This document shows positions 61,850 through 64,000 of a DNA stretch of 64,000 nucleotides, piece after piece. How positions within the stretch are numbered: the first letter of the stretch is position 1; every line of letters starts with the position of its first letter. The notes beneath the pieces are model-generated. The model was not told where the DNA came from. It saw only the letters and a program-made list of their open reading frames with translations, and made no database searches. The position numbers and the translations under genes were made by a program. This DNA comes from Bacteroidota bacterium. GTDB lineage: Bacteria > Bacteroidota > Bacteroidia > NS11-12g > UBA9320. The stretch lies in the NCBI GenBank assembly GCA_016124755.1, contig WGNA01000004.1:100826-164825 (forward strand), written 5' to 3'.

Positions 61850-63187
61850 ATGAAAATCGTAATTGCCGGCGCAGGTGAAGTTGGCTTTTATCTGGCACGT
61901 TTGCTTTCGAGTGAAGCACAGGACATTATCCTGATCGACGATGACAATCAGGTTCTGAGCCGGGCGGGAAACGAACTCGATGTGATCACAATTAAAGGAA
62001 ACGCTTCTTCCATCCAGATTCTTAAACAGGCTAAAGTCGGGACATGCGATTTGCTAATTGCCGTTACCTCATCCGAAAGCGACAATTTTATGATCGCAAC
62101 GTTCGGCAAACAACTCGGCGCCAGAAAAACCGTCGCCCGGGTCAACAACGTTGAATTCCTTGATGAGAACTGTAAGATAGATTTTCGCGCGATGGGAATC
62201 GATGTGCTCATATCTCCCGAAGATCTCGCTGCCAAAGAAATTGCCCGATTGGTAAAACGTTCCGCCTTCACCGATGCATTCGATTTTGAAGAAGGAAAGA
62301 TGAGTTTGCTGGGAATAAATCTCGATAGCGATGCGCCGGTTGTAAATCGAACCATTAAAGAAACCGCCGGACTCAATCCGAATTTCCACTTTATAACCGT
62401 AGCCATCCAACGGGGTGGGAATACCATTGTTCCCAGAAGTGATGCACTTTTTCTGAAAGGAGATCACGTGTACTTCCTTGCCGTTCCGGAAGGGGTTAAT
62501 GAAGTTCTAAAACTTACCGGCAAAGAAGAACATCGCATTAAATCCGTAATGATGTTGGGAGGCAGCCGGGTTGCACTCAATACTATTAATAAAATTAAAA
62601 AGCGTCGGAACATTAAACTGATCGAACGCGACCCGACTAAGAGTTTCGAAATCGCAGATGCATATCCCGATATTCTCATTATTAACGACGACGGGCACAA
62701 TGTAAAAATGCTCGAACAGGAAAACATTTCCGAAATGGATGCCTTTGTTGCAGTGACCGGAAATTCGGAAACCAACATCATGACTTCATTGGTTGCAAAG
62801 GCCCGGGGTGTAAAAAAGACGATTGCGTTGGTTGAGAACATGGACTATATCAACCTCTCACAAACCATTGGTATCGACACGCTTATTAATAAAAAGCTGA
62901 TTGCTGCCAATAATATTTTCCGGTATGTGCGGCAGGGAGACGTGATCACAATTGCCGGTCTGCATGGAGTTAATGCTGAAATTCTGGAATTTCTGGCTAA
63001 AGAGAAATCACAAATTATCCGCAAGCCGATCAAAGATTTGAAATTCCCGAAAACAGCCATTATCGGCGGTGTAATTCGAGACGGAGTCGGTAAGATGATG
63101 CGGGGAGAAGATCAGGTAATGCCGGGCGACAAGGTTGTCGTACTGAGCGAATACGATACAATACGGGAAGTAGAAAAATTCTTTTGA
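61850..63187 (+). CDS. trkA: Trk potassium uptake regulator TrkA
   Basis: 445 residues with two tandem RCK units, each a Rossmann NAD-binding half (VIAGAGEVGFYLARLL at about 4-19; VMMLGGSRVALNTINKI at about 230) and a C-terminal ligand half. Full-length, double-RCK form as in E. coli. It gates the TrkH channel from the cytoplasmic side in response to nucleotides. The stop overlaps the trkH start (TTGA). Confidence 0.95.
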   Translation: MKIVIAGAGEVGFYLARLLSSEAQDIILIDDDNQVLSRAGNELDVITIKGNASSIQILKQAKVGTCDLLIAVTSSESDNFMIATFGKQLGARKTVARVNNVEFLDENCKIDFRAMGIDVLISPEDLAAKEIARLVKRSAFTDAFDFEEGKMSLLGINLDSDAPVVNRTIKETAGLNPNFHFITVAIQRGGNTIVPRSDALFLKGDHVYFLAVPEGVNEVLKLTGKEEHRIKSVMMLGGSRVALNTINKIKKRRNIKLIERDPTKSFEIADAYPDILIINDDGHNVKMLEQENISEMDAFVAVTGNSETNIMTSLVAKARGVKKTIALVENMDYINLSQTIGIDTLINKKLIAANNIFRYVRQGDVITIAGLHGVNAEILEFLAKEKSQIIRKPIKDLKFPKTAIIGGVIRDGVGKMMRGEDQVMPGDKVVVLSEYDTIREVEKFF

Positions 63188-64000
63188 ACCGCTTTAATCT
63201 AAGACTGATCACCAATGTGGTGGGGCTGTTGCTAATGATGAACGGCTTTTTTATGGTAACCTGCATTCCCACATGTATTTGGTTTGGGGATGGCGATACC
63301 AGAGCCTTTGTGATTTCGGCTGCCATTAGTTTCAACATCGGTTTTCTGATGTGGTTTTATTCCCGTCAGCACAATAAAAAACTTACCTACCGCGATGGCT
63401 ATCTCATTGTAACCATTGGCTGGTTGGCTCTTGCCCTTAGCGGTTGCCTGCCTTTTCTGGCCAGCGGAACTATTCCGAACCTCACCTCGGCATTTTTCGA
63501 AACCGTTTCCGGATACACAACAACCGGAAGTTCTGTGCTCACTGACATCGAATCGGTTCCCCGCGGTGTTCTGCTCTGGCGCAGCATGACCCAATGGATC
63601 GGTGGAATGGGAATCATCGTACTCACCGTTGCGATTCTACCGATTCTCGGAGTCGGTGGAATGCAATTGTTTATGGCAGAGTCTCCCGGACCGACCGCAA
63701 GTAAATTACACCCGAGAATCACCGAAACAGCTAAACGTCTTTGGTACATTTATGCAGCCCTCACGTGTGTTGAAATATTTGCACTCAAGTTCGCAGGTAT
63801 GAGTTGGTACGATGCGATCAATCATGCTTTCACCACCATTTCTACCGGCGGATTTTCAACCCGAAATGCCAGTGTAGCTGCTTTCGAATCGCCAGCTATT
63901 CATTATATCATTTCGCTTTTTATGTTTTTTGGCGGATTGAATTTCACTCTGTTCTATTTCGTGTTAAAACTGCAAATCGGTGAAATCGCGAAAAATGAGG
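63184..64000 (+). CDS. trkH: Trk potassium channel subunit TrkH, 3' end outside window
   Basis: The TTG at 63184 overlaps the trkA stop by 4 bp and opens a frame that stays open to the window edge (272 codons). The first helices follow NRFNLRLITNVVGLL. A selectivity-filter-like loop is visible in FETVSGYTTTGSSVL and again in HAFTTISTGGFSTRN, as in each repeat of TrkH, and MTQWIGGMGIIVL is typical. It takes up K+ together with TrkA. The C-terminal part is missing here. Confidence 0.93.
   Translation, partial: MNRFNLRLITNVVGLLLMMNGFFMVTCIPTCIWFGDGDTRAFVISAAISFNIGFLMWFYSRQHNKKLTYRDGYLIVTIGWLALALSGCLPFLASGTIPNLTSAFFETVSGYTTTGSSVLTDIESVPRGVLLWRSMTQWIGGMGIIVLTVAILPILGVGGMQLFMAESPGPTASKLHPRITETAKRLWYIYAALTCVEIFALKFAGMSWYDAINHAFTTISTGGFSTRNASVAAFESPAIHYIISLFMFFGGLNFTLFYFVLKLQIGEIAKNE

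Noticed and set aside
1-64000. tRNA or rRNA genes, prophage, insertion sequences
   Set aside because: No cloverleaf-like segments with a T-loop GTTCGAATC-type box at a gene end were found in the gaps read, and no transposase, integrase or phage structural gene is present.

Overview
The window is chromosomal DNA of a Bacteroidota member, most likely of the Flavobacteriia/Cryomorphaceae-Crocinitomicaceae type. The evidence is the gene content, two secreted proteins with type IX secretion (T9SS) C-terminal sorting domains, many Bacteroidota-type lipoproteins and outer-membrane barrels, little sign of Shine-Dalgarno sites, and TAnnTTTG (-7) promoter boxes in front of many genes. TTG or GTG starts are frequent. 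I see no rRNA, tRNA, CRISPR array or intact transposon.

Layout. 1-3.8 kb: a secreted protein cut by the window edge, a membrane glycosyltransferase, an MbnP-like lipoprotein and a beta-barrel protein. 3.8-14.1 kb (minus strand): cell-shape operon mreB-mreC-mreD-mrdA-rodA, preceded by purH and a large propeller/barrel protein. 14.4-19.6 kb: TPR-adenylate cyclase, ornithine aminotransferase and an M90 peptidase. 19.6-28.6 kb: sppA, a T9SS nuclease, purB, a CoA-binding protein, a TPR lipoprotein, DUF2853, a membrane glycosyltransferase, a GNAT and rnhA. 28.7-32.5 kb: lipoprotein, histidine kinase and NarL-type regulator, divergent from a 74-residue peptide, with two 7-2-7 inverted repeats between them. 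32.5-38.1 kb: ribBA, a GT4 glycosyltransferase, a NhaC-type antiporter and a membrane-anchored barrel protein. 38.8-47.8 kb: DUF1573, fhs, an orphan response regulator, outer-membrane proteins, fdhD and a DUF1624 protein. 48.7-55.8 kb (minus strand): a T9SS protein, then a toxin/defence block hipB-hipS-hipT-mcrB-mcrC. 56.1-64 kb: NAD-linked formate dehydrogenase, a lipoprotein, a helix-hairpin-helix protein and trkA-trkH (trkH is cut by the right edge).

Functional links. The formate dehydrogenase (FdsGB fusion plus FdsA), its sulfurtransferase FdhD and formate-tetrahydrofolate ligase form a formate/one-carbon theme spread over 20 kb. purH and purB both use or serve the same purine/one-carbon pools. 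The mre/mrd genes form a classic elongasome operon. hipBST next to mcrBC is a compact stress and defence module, with a decayed kinase remnant between them and three operator-like repeats at exact 40-bp spacing upstream.

The intergenic DNA is unusually rich in repeats. There are three unrelated families: (1) hairpins with arms CTGACGAAWGCC and GGCWTTGTCAG, where sequence variants keep base pairing; (2) short GTCSGTAGCG palindromes, also with paired changes; (3) a composite element of inverted GTAACN hexamer arrays flanking GCTCTAC heptamers, which starts at gene ends and is amplified in tandem at 42-43 kb. None of these is explained by a gene in the window, and they are the most unusual signals here.
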